A stretch of 51,667 nt of DNA from JBAZTO01 sp041661865 (GTDB lineage: Bacteria > Planctomycetota > Phycisphaerae > SM23-33). Both the position numbers and the translations under genes were made by a program. The stretch lies in the NCBI GenBank assembly GCA_041661865.1, contig JBAZTO010000027.1:1-51667 (forward strand). Direction: 5' to 3'. Positions 33,956 through 42,754 of this stretch are shown one piece after another. A model generated the notes under the pieces. That model was not told where the DNA came from. It worked only from the letters and a program-made list of their open reading frames with translations, and ran no database searches. Numbering within the stretch: the stretch's first letter is position 1; each line of letters starts with the position of its first letter.

Positions 33956-36900
33956 GCGATACGCAACGGTGCTGGCGGGACTGGTCCTGGCGGGCGTCGT
34001 GCTGGGCCACCTGGCCGCCGCGTCCCGCGGCGCAATTCTGGAGGACGCCTTCACCGCCGACCTCAAGGCCCTCACGGCCAATCCGCATCGCCTGCCGGGC
34101 TGGGAAAAGGGCAGCCTGGCCGCCGGAGAGCACGTCCTCAAGCGGCTCAAGCAGATCGGTTTTACCGATTCGCAGATTTTCCTCCAGCGCTTCCCGGTCA
34201 TTCAGTGTCGCACGACCGAGTGCCGCCTGATCGCCGACGGCAAGACCTACCCGCTGTGGGCGGCGCGGCCTAACGTGTTGCAGGCTTCGGTCACACCGCT
34301 GGAGGGCATCACCGGCGAAACGGTCTACGCCGGCAAGGGCGAGATGCCCGACTTCGGCAAGAACTATCCGAAGGACAAGATCGTCGTCCTGGATATGCAG
34401 AGCAACTGGCATAACGCCTTCGCCGCCGGCGCGCGGGCCGTGCTGTTCGTGGGCGACCGCGAAGGTTCGCCCAGTGCCGCCCTGGCGCAACTGCACTTCA
34501 ACGTTCCCTCCAACCTGCCGCGTTTCTACGTACCCTTCGAGACCGCCGAGCAACTGGACCTGAAGAATCCCAACCGCAAGGGCGAGATCACCCTCCAGGC
34601 GGCCGCCGAATGGGAAGAGCTTCGCGGCTGCAATGTCATCGCCGTGCTGCCGGGAACCGACCCGGTCTACGCCAAGGACTCCCCCGCCCAGGCCGTGGTG
34701 CTGGCCGCCCCGCTGGACAGCTTCTCCGAAGTGCCCGAGCTGTCCCCCGGCGCCCGCGACGCGGGCAATGTCGCCGCCCTGCTCCAGATCGCCGAGAATT
34801 TCTTCAAAGACCGTCCTCGCCGCGATGTGATCTTCTGCTTCCTGGACGGCCAGAGCGCCGCCCATGCCGGCGCCCGGGCGTTTTACGGGGCCCTGTATCG
34901 CCGCTTGAAGGAAAGCAAACTGGCTGATCTGACCCTCGATGACCGCCTTGAGGATCTGGACCTGGAGCGGCGGTATTTCAATCAGGTCATCAGTATCCTC
35001 AACCAGAAGGACCTGATGAGCGAGGAGACCCAGTCGCTGAAGTTCTACGACGAGGCGCTCCGCACGCTGCGTGACCAGGCCCGCACGCTGGACAACGATT
35101 CCAGCGGCGAGTTGTCGCCGCGCCGCCTGGCCCAGAAGGAAAAGGAAGTCGAGCTGGCCCTGGTCACAACGAAACTGGAGGCCAAGGATCTCCCCGCCGA
35201 CCAGCAGGCCCAACTGACGGCCCAGAGCACCCGGCTGACGGCCCAGATCGAGCAACTCAAGAAGGAAGTCAAATACTGGTACGACCAGAACCTCGGCTGG
35301 AACCAGGCCCAGGCTGACCTGCATTATCGAAGCATCTCCGAGAAATCGCGTCCGTATTTCGACAAGCTGGTGGTCCTCACCCGACAAATCTGCGAACGCC
35401 GCCTGAAGGAACTGGACCAGGCCATCGCCGAGGCGCAGGTGAGCAAGAAGCTCTTGGAGGCCATCGGGCCTGGCCAGAAGCGCATCGTCCTGCACCTGAC
35501 GATCAACCTGGGCGATGCCCGGGAGCGATGGACGTTCATTCACGGTGACGACACCTCCCTTCTGGACACCGACAACGTGGGCAACTACATGCCCCTGTTC
35601 AAGACGATCAACGAGGTGGCCCGGAAGCTGGGGGCCAAGGTCGCGGGCTTTGAGAACCGCGCCCTTTCGCAGAACTACGACAACCGCCTGTTCGCCCCCG
35701 GCCGCTTTGCCGACTCCACGTCCATCGCCCGCCTGTTCACCGTGTGGAACCTTTCGCTGATGACGGTGATGGATCGTCTGCCCCGCCAGGGGATGCCCAC
35801 CGACACGGTGGCGGCCCTCAATGTGCCGGCCATGCAGGCCCAGACCCAGCAAGTCGCCTCCTGCCTGCGGAAACTGCTGGACGAGAACAGCCTGAACCAG
35901 GCCTCCAAGACCCGCTCGGAGGCCGCCTACGGCGAGGCCCAGTGGTCCACGGCCAACAAGAAGAGCACCGGGCCACTGGTCCGCCTCAGCGGCATCGGCG
36001 GGGCCATGCGCGCCCAGCCGACTCCCGACGCCTTCGTGGCCGTCCTGCACGGCAACTCGTGGAGCAACCACAACGTCGCCAACGTGGCGCCGGGCTTCAA
36101 CGATTTCCTGATGGCCAAGACCAACATCCACGGCATCTTCGAGACGGGCCCCTACCTCAAGAATTTCCACAAGAACTCCCTCGTCATTGCCTCCCTGTTC
36201 GACCGCCCCACCGTCGATGAAGGCCGCGAGGGCCTGTCCCGCGGGATCACCCGCTGCATCTCCAACTCCACTCCTCCCTTTGACGGCACGGACTTGAACA
36301 AGGCCGCGGTCATGATGTTTGACTGCCGCTTCATGACGCTGGTGGGTTACGGCTTCGATCGCGGAGTCTTGGAAACCATTCCCATGCGGGCCTTGTCGAC
36401 CGCGCAGTTCCCCAAGGATCGCTCCCTGCGATGCGAGTACGGCAACATCATCTCGGTGTTCGCCCCCATCGACGCCAAGGGGCTCAAGCTGTTCAACAAG
36501 GCCGGCATCGTGGCGCTCAACAATGAGCCCACCCGCGACGGCTACCAGGGACAGGGCCTGCCCCTCGACGACGTCTTCGCCCACGCCGAGACCCCGCCCA
36601 TGACGGCCCACGATCTCTGCGTGCTCAACGAGTATCGGCTGCAACTGCTCCGGGCCGTCCGCATCCACCAGGAGTCGCTGGAAGTGCTGACGGGCCAGGT
36701 CAAGGACATGAAGGCCGACGCCGCAGCCCGGAAGACCACCTCCTCGGCCGACTGGTACTACGGCACGATGGAGACCGCCGCCGCCTTCGCCCGCCTGGTC
36801 TACATCCCCCTCATCGCCGTGATGAACGACCTGGTGACGGCCGTGGTGCTGCTCCTGCTGCTGGCCATGCCGTTCGCCTACGCACTGGAACGTTTGCTGA

Positions 36901-39020
36901 TCGGCACGCCGCACATCTACCGCCAGATCGGCTGGTTCACCCTCTTCTTCATGCTGACCTTCGCCCTGCTGTACGCGGTGAACCCCGCCTTCAAGATCGC
37001 CTCCACGCCCATCATCATCTTCCTGGCCTTCGCGATCATCCTGCTCAGCTCGATGGTTATCTTCATCATGGTCCGCAAGCTTCAGACCGAGGTCCGCAAG
37101 ATGCAGGGCCTGGCCACGACGGTGCATAGCGCCGACGTGTCGCGTCTGAGCACGATGATGGCCGCGGTGAACATGGGCATCTCGACGATGCGCCACCGCC
37201 CGCTGCGGACATTCCTGACGGCTGCGACCGTCGTGCTGTTGACCTTCACGATCCTGACCTTCGCGTCCTTCGGCAGCAGTTGGGACATCAAGAAGACCTT
37301 CGAGGGGCCCACCAGCGGCGGCCCGACGCACGTTTTTGTGCGTCACCCGCTGTGGAGCCCCATCGGCGAGGACATCTTCATGACCCTTCGCGGGCACCTT
37401 TCCCAGGACGCCACCGTCGTGCCCCGCATCTGGGTTTCGCCCACCGCCCAGCAGGCCAAGGACGCCGCCACCAATGGCAACAGCCTTGAGAAGCTCCTGG
37501 CCAACGGGAACTGCGAGCGGATTCTGCCCATGTCGGCCGCCATCGGACTGGACCCCGCCGACCTGTGGGACGCCAACGGCAACATCCGCAACGAGCAACT
37601 GGCCGACCTGTTTGACCCCAACGACCAGCTCAAACTGCTGGCCACCGACGGCATCATCCTGACCGAGGCGGTGGCCAAGGAACTCAAACTCGAACCTTCC
37701 GACATCGGAACGGCCAAGGTGCTGTTCGGCGGGAACCGCTTCACGTATGCCGGCACCATCCGCGACCAGTTGGCCACCTACAAGACGCTGGATAACAGCG
37801 ACATGCTCCCGGTGGACTACGAGGCCTCCGCGGGCGACTCGGTGGATGCCTTCTCCAGCGCCGCGGCCAACACCAGCACCTCCCGCCTGACCGAAACGCC
37901 CGACGTCCAGAGCGCCCAGTTCGTCGCCTACAACATCGACAAGGTCGTGATTATCTCCCCTCAACAGGCTCGCCTGCTGGGCGGCACGCTCCGTTCGATC
38001 AGCGTCTACCCCTCGCCCGATAAGCTCGAATCGGTTCGGGACATCGCCGAGGTGGTGGCCCGCACCTCGCAGTTGCCCACGTACGTCGGCGACGCCGGCG
38101 GCGTGACCCGCATGATCTTCACCACCCTGGCCCAGGCCAGCGGGTGGAAAGACCTGCTGGTGCCGGTCATCCTGGGCGGGCTGATCATCTTCGCGACGAT
38201 GCTGGGCAGCGTCAGCGACCGCGAGCGTGAGATTTACACCTTCAGTTCGCTGGGCCTGGCGCCCCCGCACGTGGCCAGCCTGTTCTTCGCCGAGGCGGCC
38301 ATGTACGCCGTGATCGGCGGCATGGGCGGGTACCTGCTGGGCCAGGTGGTGGCGCGGCTGCTCAACTGGCTCTCCCTCCAGTTCGGCTGGTCGGTGCCGC
38401 CGATGAACTACAGTTCCACCAACGCCATCGTCACCATCCTCATCGTCATGGGCACGGTGCTGATCTCGACGATTTACCCCGCGATGAAGGCCTCGCGTTC
38501 CGCCAACCCGGGCATCCAGCGAAGCTGGCGGATTCCCACGCCCAAGGGCAATCTCTACGACCTGGTCTTCCCCTTCACCGTTTCGACCTATGACATCACG
38601 GGCGTGGTCAGCTTCCTCAAGGAGCACTTCGAGAACTTCAGCGACACCTCGCTGGGCGTCTTCGCCACCACCAAGTGCCACGTCTTCCGCCAGCAGAGCA
38701 ACGACATGCTGGGCTTCCAGGCGACGGTGGCGCTGGCCCCCTTCGACCTGGGCGTCAACCAGGAGTTCGCCCTGCTCAGCCAGCCCAGCGACATCGAGGG
38801 CATCGACGAAGTCCGCATCCTGATCTACCGGCTCAGCGGCGCCCAGGGCGACTGGCAGCGGGCCAACCGCGTATTCGTCAACGACCTGCGCAAGCAGTTG
38901 CTGATCTGGCGTTCCCTGCCGCACGAAACCATGGACACGTACCGGGCCAAGACGCTGGAAGCCTGGAACGATCTGCCTCAGGAACAGGTTGACCCACAGA
39001 GCATGGGAGGCTCGGCGTGA
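33948..39020 (+). CDS. giant fusion: degenerate M28-peptidase-like domain plus FtsX-type permease
   Basis: The product has 1690 residues, starting with the ATG at 33948 inside the end of the ATPase gene. A signal/anchor helix (residues 5-25) precedes an M28-like fold with a PA-type insertion (about residues 80-230). The metal-site motifs are altered: APLDSF replaces the HxD motif (Pro255 for His, Asp257 kept), GARDAGNVAALL keeps Asp271, and FLDGQ replaces the D-x-E-E pair. The domain is therefore probably inactive and may bind a substrate. A coiled coil lies near residues 350-500. Several membrane helices follow from about residue 950, then a second extracytoplasmic region and a final FtsX domain (about residues 1400-1540, DREREIYTFSSLGLAP). 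A soluble C-terminal tail of about 150 residues ends the protein. It overlaps the next gene by four bases. Confidence 0.8.
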   Translation: MSKRYATVLAGLVLAGVVLGHLAAASRGAILEDAFTADLKALTANPHRLPGWEKGSLAAGEHVLKRLKQIGFTDSQIFLQRFPVIQCRTTECRLIADGKTYPLWAARPNVLQASVTPLEGITGETVYAGKGEMPDFGKNYPKDKIVVLDMQSNWHNAFAAGARAVLFVGDREGSPSAALAQLHFNVPSNLPRFYVPFETAEQLDLKNPNRKGEITLQAAAEWEELRGCNVIAVLPGTDPVYAKDSPAQAVVLAAPLDSFSEVPELSPGARDAGNVAALLQIAENFFKDRPRRDVIFCFLDGQSAAHAGARAFYGALYRRLKESKLADLTLDDRLEDLDLERRYFNQVISILNQKDLMSEETQSLKFYDEALRTLRDQARTLDNDSSGELSPRRLAQKEKEVELALVTTKLEAKDLPADQQAQLTAQSTRLTAQIEQLKKEVKYWYDQNLGWNQAQADLHYRSISEKSRPYFDKLVVLTRQICERRLKELDQAIAEAQVSKKLLEAIGPGQKRIVLHLTINLGDARERWTFIHGDDTSLLDTDNVGNYMPLFKTINEVARKLGAKVAGFENRALSQNYDNRLFAPGRFADSTSIARLFTVWNLSLMTVMDRLPRQGMPTDTVAALNVPAMQAQTQQVASCLRKLLDENSLNQASKTRSEAAYGEAQWSTANKKSTGPLVRLSGIGGAMRAQPTPDAFVAVLHGNSWSNHNVANVAPGFNDFLMAKTNIHGIFETGPYLKNFHKNSLVIASLFDRPTVDEGREGLSRGITRCISNSTPPFDGTDLNKAAVMMFDCRFMTLVGYGFDRGVLETIPMRALSTAQFPKDRSLRCEYGNIISVFAPIDAKGLKLFNKAGIVALNNEPTRDGYQGQGLPLDDVFAHAETPPMTAHDLCVLNEYRLQLLRAVRIHQESLEVLTGQVKDMKADAAARKTTSSADWYYGTMETAAAFARLVYIPLIAVMNDLVTAVVLLLLLAMPFAYALERLLIGTPHIYRQIGWFTLFFMLTFALLYAVNPAFKIASTPIIIFLAFAIILLSSMVIFIMVRKLQTEVRKMQGLATTVHSADVSRLSTMMAAVNMGISTMRHRPLRTFLTAATVVLLTFTILTFASFGSSWDIKKTFEGPTSGGPTHVFVRHPLWSPIGEDIFMTLRGHLSQDATVVPRIWVSPTAQQAKDAATNGNSLEKLLANGNCERILPMSAAIGLDPADLWDANGNIRNEQLADLFDPNDQLKLLATDGIILTEAVAKELKLEPSDIGTAKVLFGGNRFTYAGTIRDQLATYKTLDNSDMLPVDYEASAGDSVDAFSSAAANTSTSRLTETPDVQSAQFVAYNIDKVVIISPQQARLLGGTLRSISVYPSPDKLESVRDIAEVVARTSQLPTYVGDAGGVTRMIFTTLAQASGWKDLLVPVILGGLIIFATMLGSVSDREREIYTFSSLGLAPPHVASLFFAEAAMYAVIGGMGGYLLGQVVARLLNWLSLQFGWSVPPMNYSSTNAIVTILIVMGTVLISTIYPAMKASRSANPGIQRSWRIPTPKGNLYDLVFPFTVSTYDITGVVSFLKEHFENFSDTSLGVFATTKCHVFRQQSNDMLGFQATVALAPFDLGVNQEFALLSQPSDIEGIDEVRILIYRLSGAQGDWQRANRVFVNDLRKQLLIWRSLPHETMDTYRAKTLEAWNDLPQEQVDPQSMGGSA

Positions 39021-41029
39021 GCACAGCCACCGTCCGATACGATAAAGAGCTGGAAGAATTTCGTAACCTGATGAAGGTTCCCTCGACCTTCGAGGAGGGC
39101 TTTTCGTACGCCTCGCTGATCGGGGCGGTCTTCGTGGCCATGCTGATGGTCCCCGGGGCCATGTACATGCAACTGTTGGCCGGGCAGGGCATCGGGCCGG
39201 CCGCCCAGTGGGTGACGGTGATCCTGTTCCTGGAAGTGGCCCGCCGCGCGCACAAGCGGCTCAGGCGGCCCGAGCTGTTCGTGCTGTTCTACATGGCCGG
39301 CGCAGCCATGGGCCAGCCCTTCCAGGGCCTGCTGTTGAACCAGTTCTTCGTGCAAAGCCAATCGGCCACCGGCTCGGGCGTGGCTGAATGGCTGCCCAAC
39401 TGGTTTGCCCCCTCCAGCCCCGAAGTTTTGGCCCAGCGCAACTTCTTCGACCCGGCCTGGTATCCGGCCATCGGCATCATCGTCTTCACGCAGATCGTCG
39501 GCCGAATCAACAGCACCATCCTGACCTACGGCCTGTTCCGCGTGGCCAGCGATATTGAAAAGCTGCCCTTCCCCATGGCGCCCATCGGGGCCGCCGGCAT
39601 CATGGCCCTGGCCGAGCAGCAGGTGGAGGAAAGCTCCTCCGGCGCCGCGGCCCAGGCCGACGGCTGGCGCTGGCGGGTCTTCAGCATCGGCGGCATTCTG
39701 GGCCTCAGCTTCGGCGCCGTCTACACGGCCTTGCCGGCCCTGTCCACGGCCATCCTCAACCAGCCCATCTCGATCCTGCCGATTCCCTTCGTCGACCTGA
39801 CCCCCAAGACGGCCGACTTCCTGCCCGCGGTGCCCACCGGCATCAACTTGAACCTGGGCCTGCTCGTCACGGGCATGGTCATGCCCTTCTTCGCGATCCT
39901 GGGCAGTTTCGTCGGCCTGATCATCACCATGGTGGCCAACCCGATGCTCTATCGCAGCGGGCTGCTGAGCAGTTGGTCCCCCGGCGACCGCACGCCCATG
40001 ACGCTGTTCAAGAACCAGATGGACTTCTATTTCAGCTTCTCCATTGGCATCTCCATCGCCATCGCCCTGGCGGGTTTCTGGCAGGTCTTCACGCAGATGC
40101 GGGCCAAGAAGAAACTCCGCGAGGAACAGAAGCGGCTTCGCCTGGAGGTCGAAAAGGACGTCACCACCCCGCCGGGCCGAGGCGACATCCCCACGCCGAT
40201 CATCATCGTCACCTACGCCATCACCTCGATGGCCTACATCCTGGTCAGCGGCTACCTGATCGACTGGCATCCCGGCGTGATGAAGGTGCTGATGTTCTTC
40301 GCCTTCCTCTACACGCCCATCATCAGCTACGTGACGGCCCGACTCGAAGGCCTGGCCGGACAGGTCGTCCAGATCCCCATGGTCCGCGAGGCCGCCTTCA
40401 TCCTTTCGGGCTACACCGGCGGCGTGAAGGTGTGGTTCCTGCCCACGCCCATGGCCGACTACGGCCAGGGCACGGTGTTCTGGAGGCAGGCCGAATTGAC
40501 CGGCACCAAGTTCTGGTCCATCTGGAAGGCCGAGGTGATCCTGGTGCCCATCGTGATGGTCGCCTCGATCTTCTTCGCCCAGTTCATCTGGTCGCTGGCG
40601 GTGATCCCCGGGCCCGAGTATCCCTTCACCGAGGTCATGTGGGAGCAGCAGGCCGCCAGCCAGTGCATCATCTACTCGGCCACCCTGGGACGTTTCAGCA
40701 CGTGGCAGGAATCGTTCAACTGGATCTATCTGGTCTTCGGGGCCGGATTCGGGACGGTGCTGTTCGCCGTCATGTGGCCGCTGCACCTGCCGATCCTGCT
40801 GATCTACGGCATCATCCGCGGACTGGGCCAGACCCTGCCCCACGCCATCGTGCCCGAGTTCATCGGGGCGTTGATCGGCAGGTACTATTTCCAGCGCCGC
40901 ATCGGCAAGATGTGGCGACAGTACATTCTGGTGGCGGCGGCCGGGTTCCATTGCGGAATGGGCCTGATCTCCGTGCTGAGCATCGGCCTGAACTTCCTGG
41001 CCAAGTCGGTCATCAAGATACCGTTCTGA
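39017..41029 (+). CDS. OPT-like multi-pass membrane transporter
   Basis: The product has 670 residues. GTG at 39017 overlaps the preceding TGA, and GGGAGG lies seven bases upstream. About 14 hydrophobic segments are spread over the protein. The stretch LPFPMAPIGAAGIMALAEQ and several paired helices resemble the oligopeptide/YSL (OPT) transporter superfamily, which imports peptides or metal chelates using the proton gradient. The match is by overall pattern rather than a decisive motif, so other large secondary carriers remain possible. A charged cytoplasmic loop (MRAKKKLREEQKRLRLEVEK, about residues 356-375) is prominent. An OPT-like carrier inside an FtsX-type ABC operon is unusual. The second ATPase gene follows after 18 bp. 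Confidence 0.6.
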   Translation: MSTATVRYDKELEEFRNLMKVPSTFEEGFSYASLIGAVFVAMLMVPGAMYMQLLAGQGIGPAAQWVTVILFLEVARRAHKRLRRPELFVLFYMAGAAMGQPFQGLLLNQFFVQSQSATGSGVAEWLPNWFAPSSPEVLAQRNFFDPAWYPAIGIIVFTQIVGRINSTILTYGLFRVASDIEKLPFPMAPIGAAGIMALAEQQVEESSSGAAAQADGWRWRVFSIGGILGLSFGAVYTALPALSTAILNQPISILPIPFVDLTPKTADFLPAVPTGINLNLGLLVTGMVMPFFAILGSFVGLIITMVANPMLYRSGLLSSWSPGDRTPMTLFKNQMDFYFSFSIGISIAIALAGFWQVFTQMRAKKKLREEQKRLRLEVEKDVTTPPGRGDIPTPIIIVTYAITSMAYILVSGYLIDWHPGVMKVLMFFAFLYTPIISYVTARLEGLAGQVVQIPMVREAAFILSGYTGGVKVWFLPTPMADYGQGTVFWRQAELTGTKFWSIWKAEVILVPIVMVASIFFAQFIWSLAVIPGPEYPFTEVMWEQQAASQCIIYSATLGRFSTWQESFNWIYLVFGAGFGTVLFAVMWPLHLPILLIYGIIRGLGQTLPHAIVPEFIGALIGRYYFQRRIGKMWRQYILVAAAGFHCGMGLISVLSIGLNFLAKSVIKIPF

Positions 41030-41047
41030 CATCATTGGAAGACTCAA

Positions 41048-41776
41048 ATGGCGACACGAGACGTGATTATCGAATGCCGCGACGTCAGCAAGGTCTACCG
41101 CATGGGCGGCCAGGACGTCTACGCCTTGCACGACATGGACCTGGACATCTATCGCGGGGAGTACCTCTCGGTCATGGGACCCTCCGGCTCGGGCAAGAGT
41201 ACCCTGTTCAACATGATCGGGGCGCTGGACAAGCCCAGCAGCGGCACCATCACCATCGCCGGCGTGAACCTGACCACCCAGACCAGCCTCCAGTTGGCCT
41301 ACTTCCGCAACCAGCACATCGGCTACATCTTCCAGGCCTTCAACCTCATCCCCTCGCTGACGGCGCTACGGAACGTGATGCTTCCGTTGCTGTTTTCGGG
41401 CATGGACAACCACGCCGCCGAACAGCGGGCCAAGGTGGTGCTGGGTGAAGTGGGCCTCGAACACCGCGTCCATCACCGCCCTGACGAAGTCTCCGGCGGC
41501 CAGCAGCAGCGAATCGCCATTGCCCGCGCCCTGGCCATGGAACCGTCGATCATGCTGGCCGACGAGCCGACGGCCAACCTGGACCTGCACACCGGCGAGG
41601 AAATCATCCAGACCCTCCGCAACCTCTGCGACCACCACGGCGTGACGGTCATCACCGCCACGCACGACCACAAGATGCTCGACAAGTCCGACCGCATCCT
41701 GTGGATCAAGGACGGCACGAAGGACCGCCTCCAAAACCGCGCCGACCTGGACATCCGCGTCGGCAAGGTCGAGTAG
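41048..41776 (+). CDS. LolD/MacB-like ABC transporter ATPase 2
   Basis: The product has 242 residues, the standard length. Walker A is GPSGSGKST (residues 44-52), the Q-loop is YIFQAFNL, the signature is VSGGQQQR, Walker B is IMLADEPTANLD, and the H-loop is TATHDH. It is similar to ATPase 1 (33104-33955) but lacks the long N-terminal tail, so the pair probably arose by duplication. It is the last gene of the operon. It may power the giant fusion permease while ATPase 1 powers permease 1. This pairing is inferred from gene order only. Confidence 0.92.
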   Translation: MATRDVIIECRDVSKVYRMGGQDVYALHDMDLDIYRGEYLSVMGPSGSGKSTLFNMIGALDKPSSGTITIAGVNLTTQTSLQLAYFRNQHIGYIFQAFNLIPSLTALRNVMLPLLFSGMDNHAAEQRAKVVLGEVGLEHRVHHRPDEVSGGQQQRIAIARALAMEPSIMLADEPTANLDLHTGEEIIQTLRNLCDHHGVTVITATHDHKMLDKSDRILWIKDGTKDRLQNRADLDIRVGKVE

Positions 41777-41794
41777 CCGTCGGAACTGCCGCGA

Positions 41795-42658
41795 TCAGTC
41801 TTCCTCGATGTACTTGCGGCTCATCAGGAAGTTGACACGTTCGAGGATGTCTTTTCGCAGGCTCTTTCGCAGGATGGCCTTGGCCGCGGCCAGGTTGGTC
41901 CGCCGCGTCAGGTGGACCAGGATGATGTGCTGGTTGTTCATGCCTTCGAGCATCTCGGGCAGGTCGGCCACGTGCACGTGCTTGCCGATGCGGGCGCGGC
42001 GCAGGTGGTCGGGGTCGAAGAAGGTACACTCGATGAGCAAGGCCTGCGCGTTGGCCACGTGCGGCAGGTGCGAATAGTCGGCCTTGGGCGTGTCGCCGAG
42101 ATAGGCCACCAGCGGCACCTCGATGCGGTGGGTGATCTCCACGCCCTTCTTCTTGAGCTCCACCAGTTGCGGGCCGGTCAGGTCGGTAAACTCGGCCTTG
42201 AGCTTCTGCCGGACGTCGATGATGGAGTAGCCCAGCGAGCCGCTGAGGTGGCGTGTGGCGAAGGCCCGCGCGACTAGGCCGCGACGGATCTCGTAGTTGT
42301 CGCCGTCGGACATGCCCACGAACTTGTGCGGCGCGACGTGGCCTTCCACGCGGCCCCAGGCCGTCAGCAAATCTTCCAGCGGGCCCACCAGGTCGGTCGG
42401 CACCAGCGCGACCCCGTTGCCGATGCCCTGGAAATCCCGCTGCGAGAAATAGTAAGGCAGCCCGGCGGCGTGGTCCATGTGGCCGTGGGTCAGCAGCAGG
42501 TGGTTGATCGCCAGGGCCTCGCGGGGGCACTTGCCGATGTCGAAGATGCAGTCGAGTTCCGGCGCAATGATAACGGCCTCCTCGCCGGCGACCGTGTAGC
42601 CGGCCAGCGAGAAGTCACCCAGGGGAATCTGTGAAAGCTGATAAGGACGGATTTTCAT
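41795..42658 (-). CDS. MBL-fold metal-dependent hydrolase (RNase Z-like)
   Basis: The product has 287 residues from the ATG at 42658. The metal-binding signature LLTHGHMDHAAGLPYYFS (HxHxDH) lies at about residues 55-72. Further ligands are likely in ATRHLSGSLGY (His), ALLIECTFFD (Asp/Glu) and ILVHLTRR (His) near the C-terminus, which matches the RNase Z/arylsulfatase branch. The exosite arm typical of tRNA-processing RNase Z is not obvious. The function may be RNA processing or hydrolysis of a small molecule. It is convergent with the ABC operon (18 bp gap) and divergent from the MATE gene. Confidence 0.82.
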   Translation of the reverse strand: MKIRPYQLSQIPLGDFSLAGYTVAGEEAVIIAPELDCIFDIGKCPREALAINHLLLTHGHMDHAAGLPYYFSQRDFQGIGNGVALVPTDLVGPLEDLLTAWGRVEGHVAPHKFVGMSDGDNYEIRRGLVARAFATRHLSGSLGYSIIDVRQKLKAEFTDLTGPQLVELKKKGVEITHRIEVPLVAYLGDTPKADYSHLPHVANAQALLIECTFFDPDHLRRARIGKHVHVADLPEMLEGMNNQHIILVHLTRRTNLAAAKAILRKSLRKDILERVNFLMSRKYIEED

Positions 42659-42754
42659 GCCAGTGACTCGACAGGGCGGATAGTATGGGCGACAGCCTGC
42701 CCGGTCAAGGAAAGTGTATCCGTTGGGGCAGATTTGGGAGCGTAATCTCCGGCC

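Noticed and set aside
31253..34201. 982-residue minus-strand frame across permease 1 and ATPase 1
   Set aside because: It spans two real genes on the opposite strand and shows only His/Gly/Leu-rich filler.
33912..38924. 1670-residue open frame on the minus strand
   Set aside because: It is a mirror of the real plus-strand fusion protein in GC-rich DNA. It has Gly/His/Gln-rich composition with no recognisable domain.
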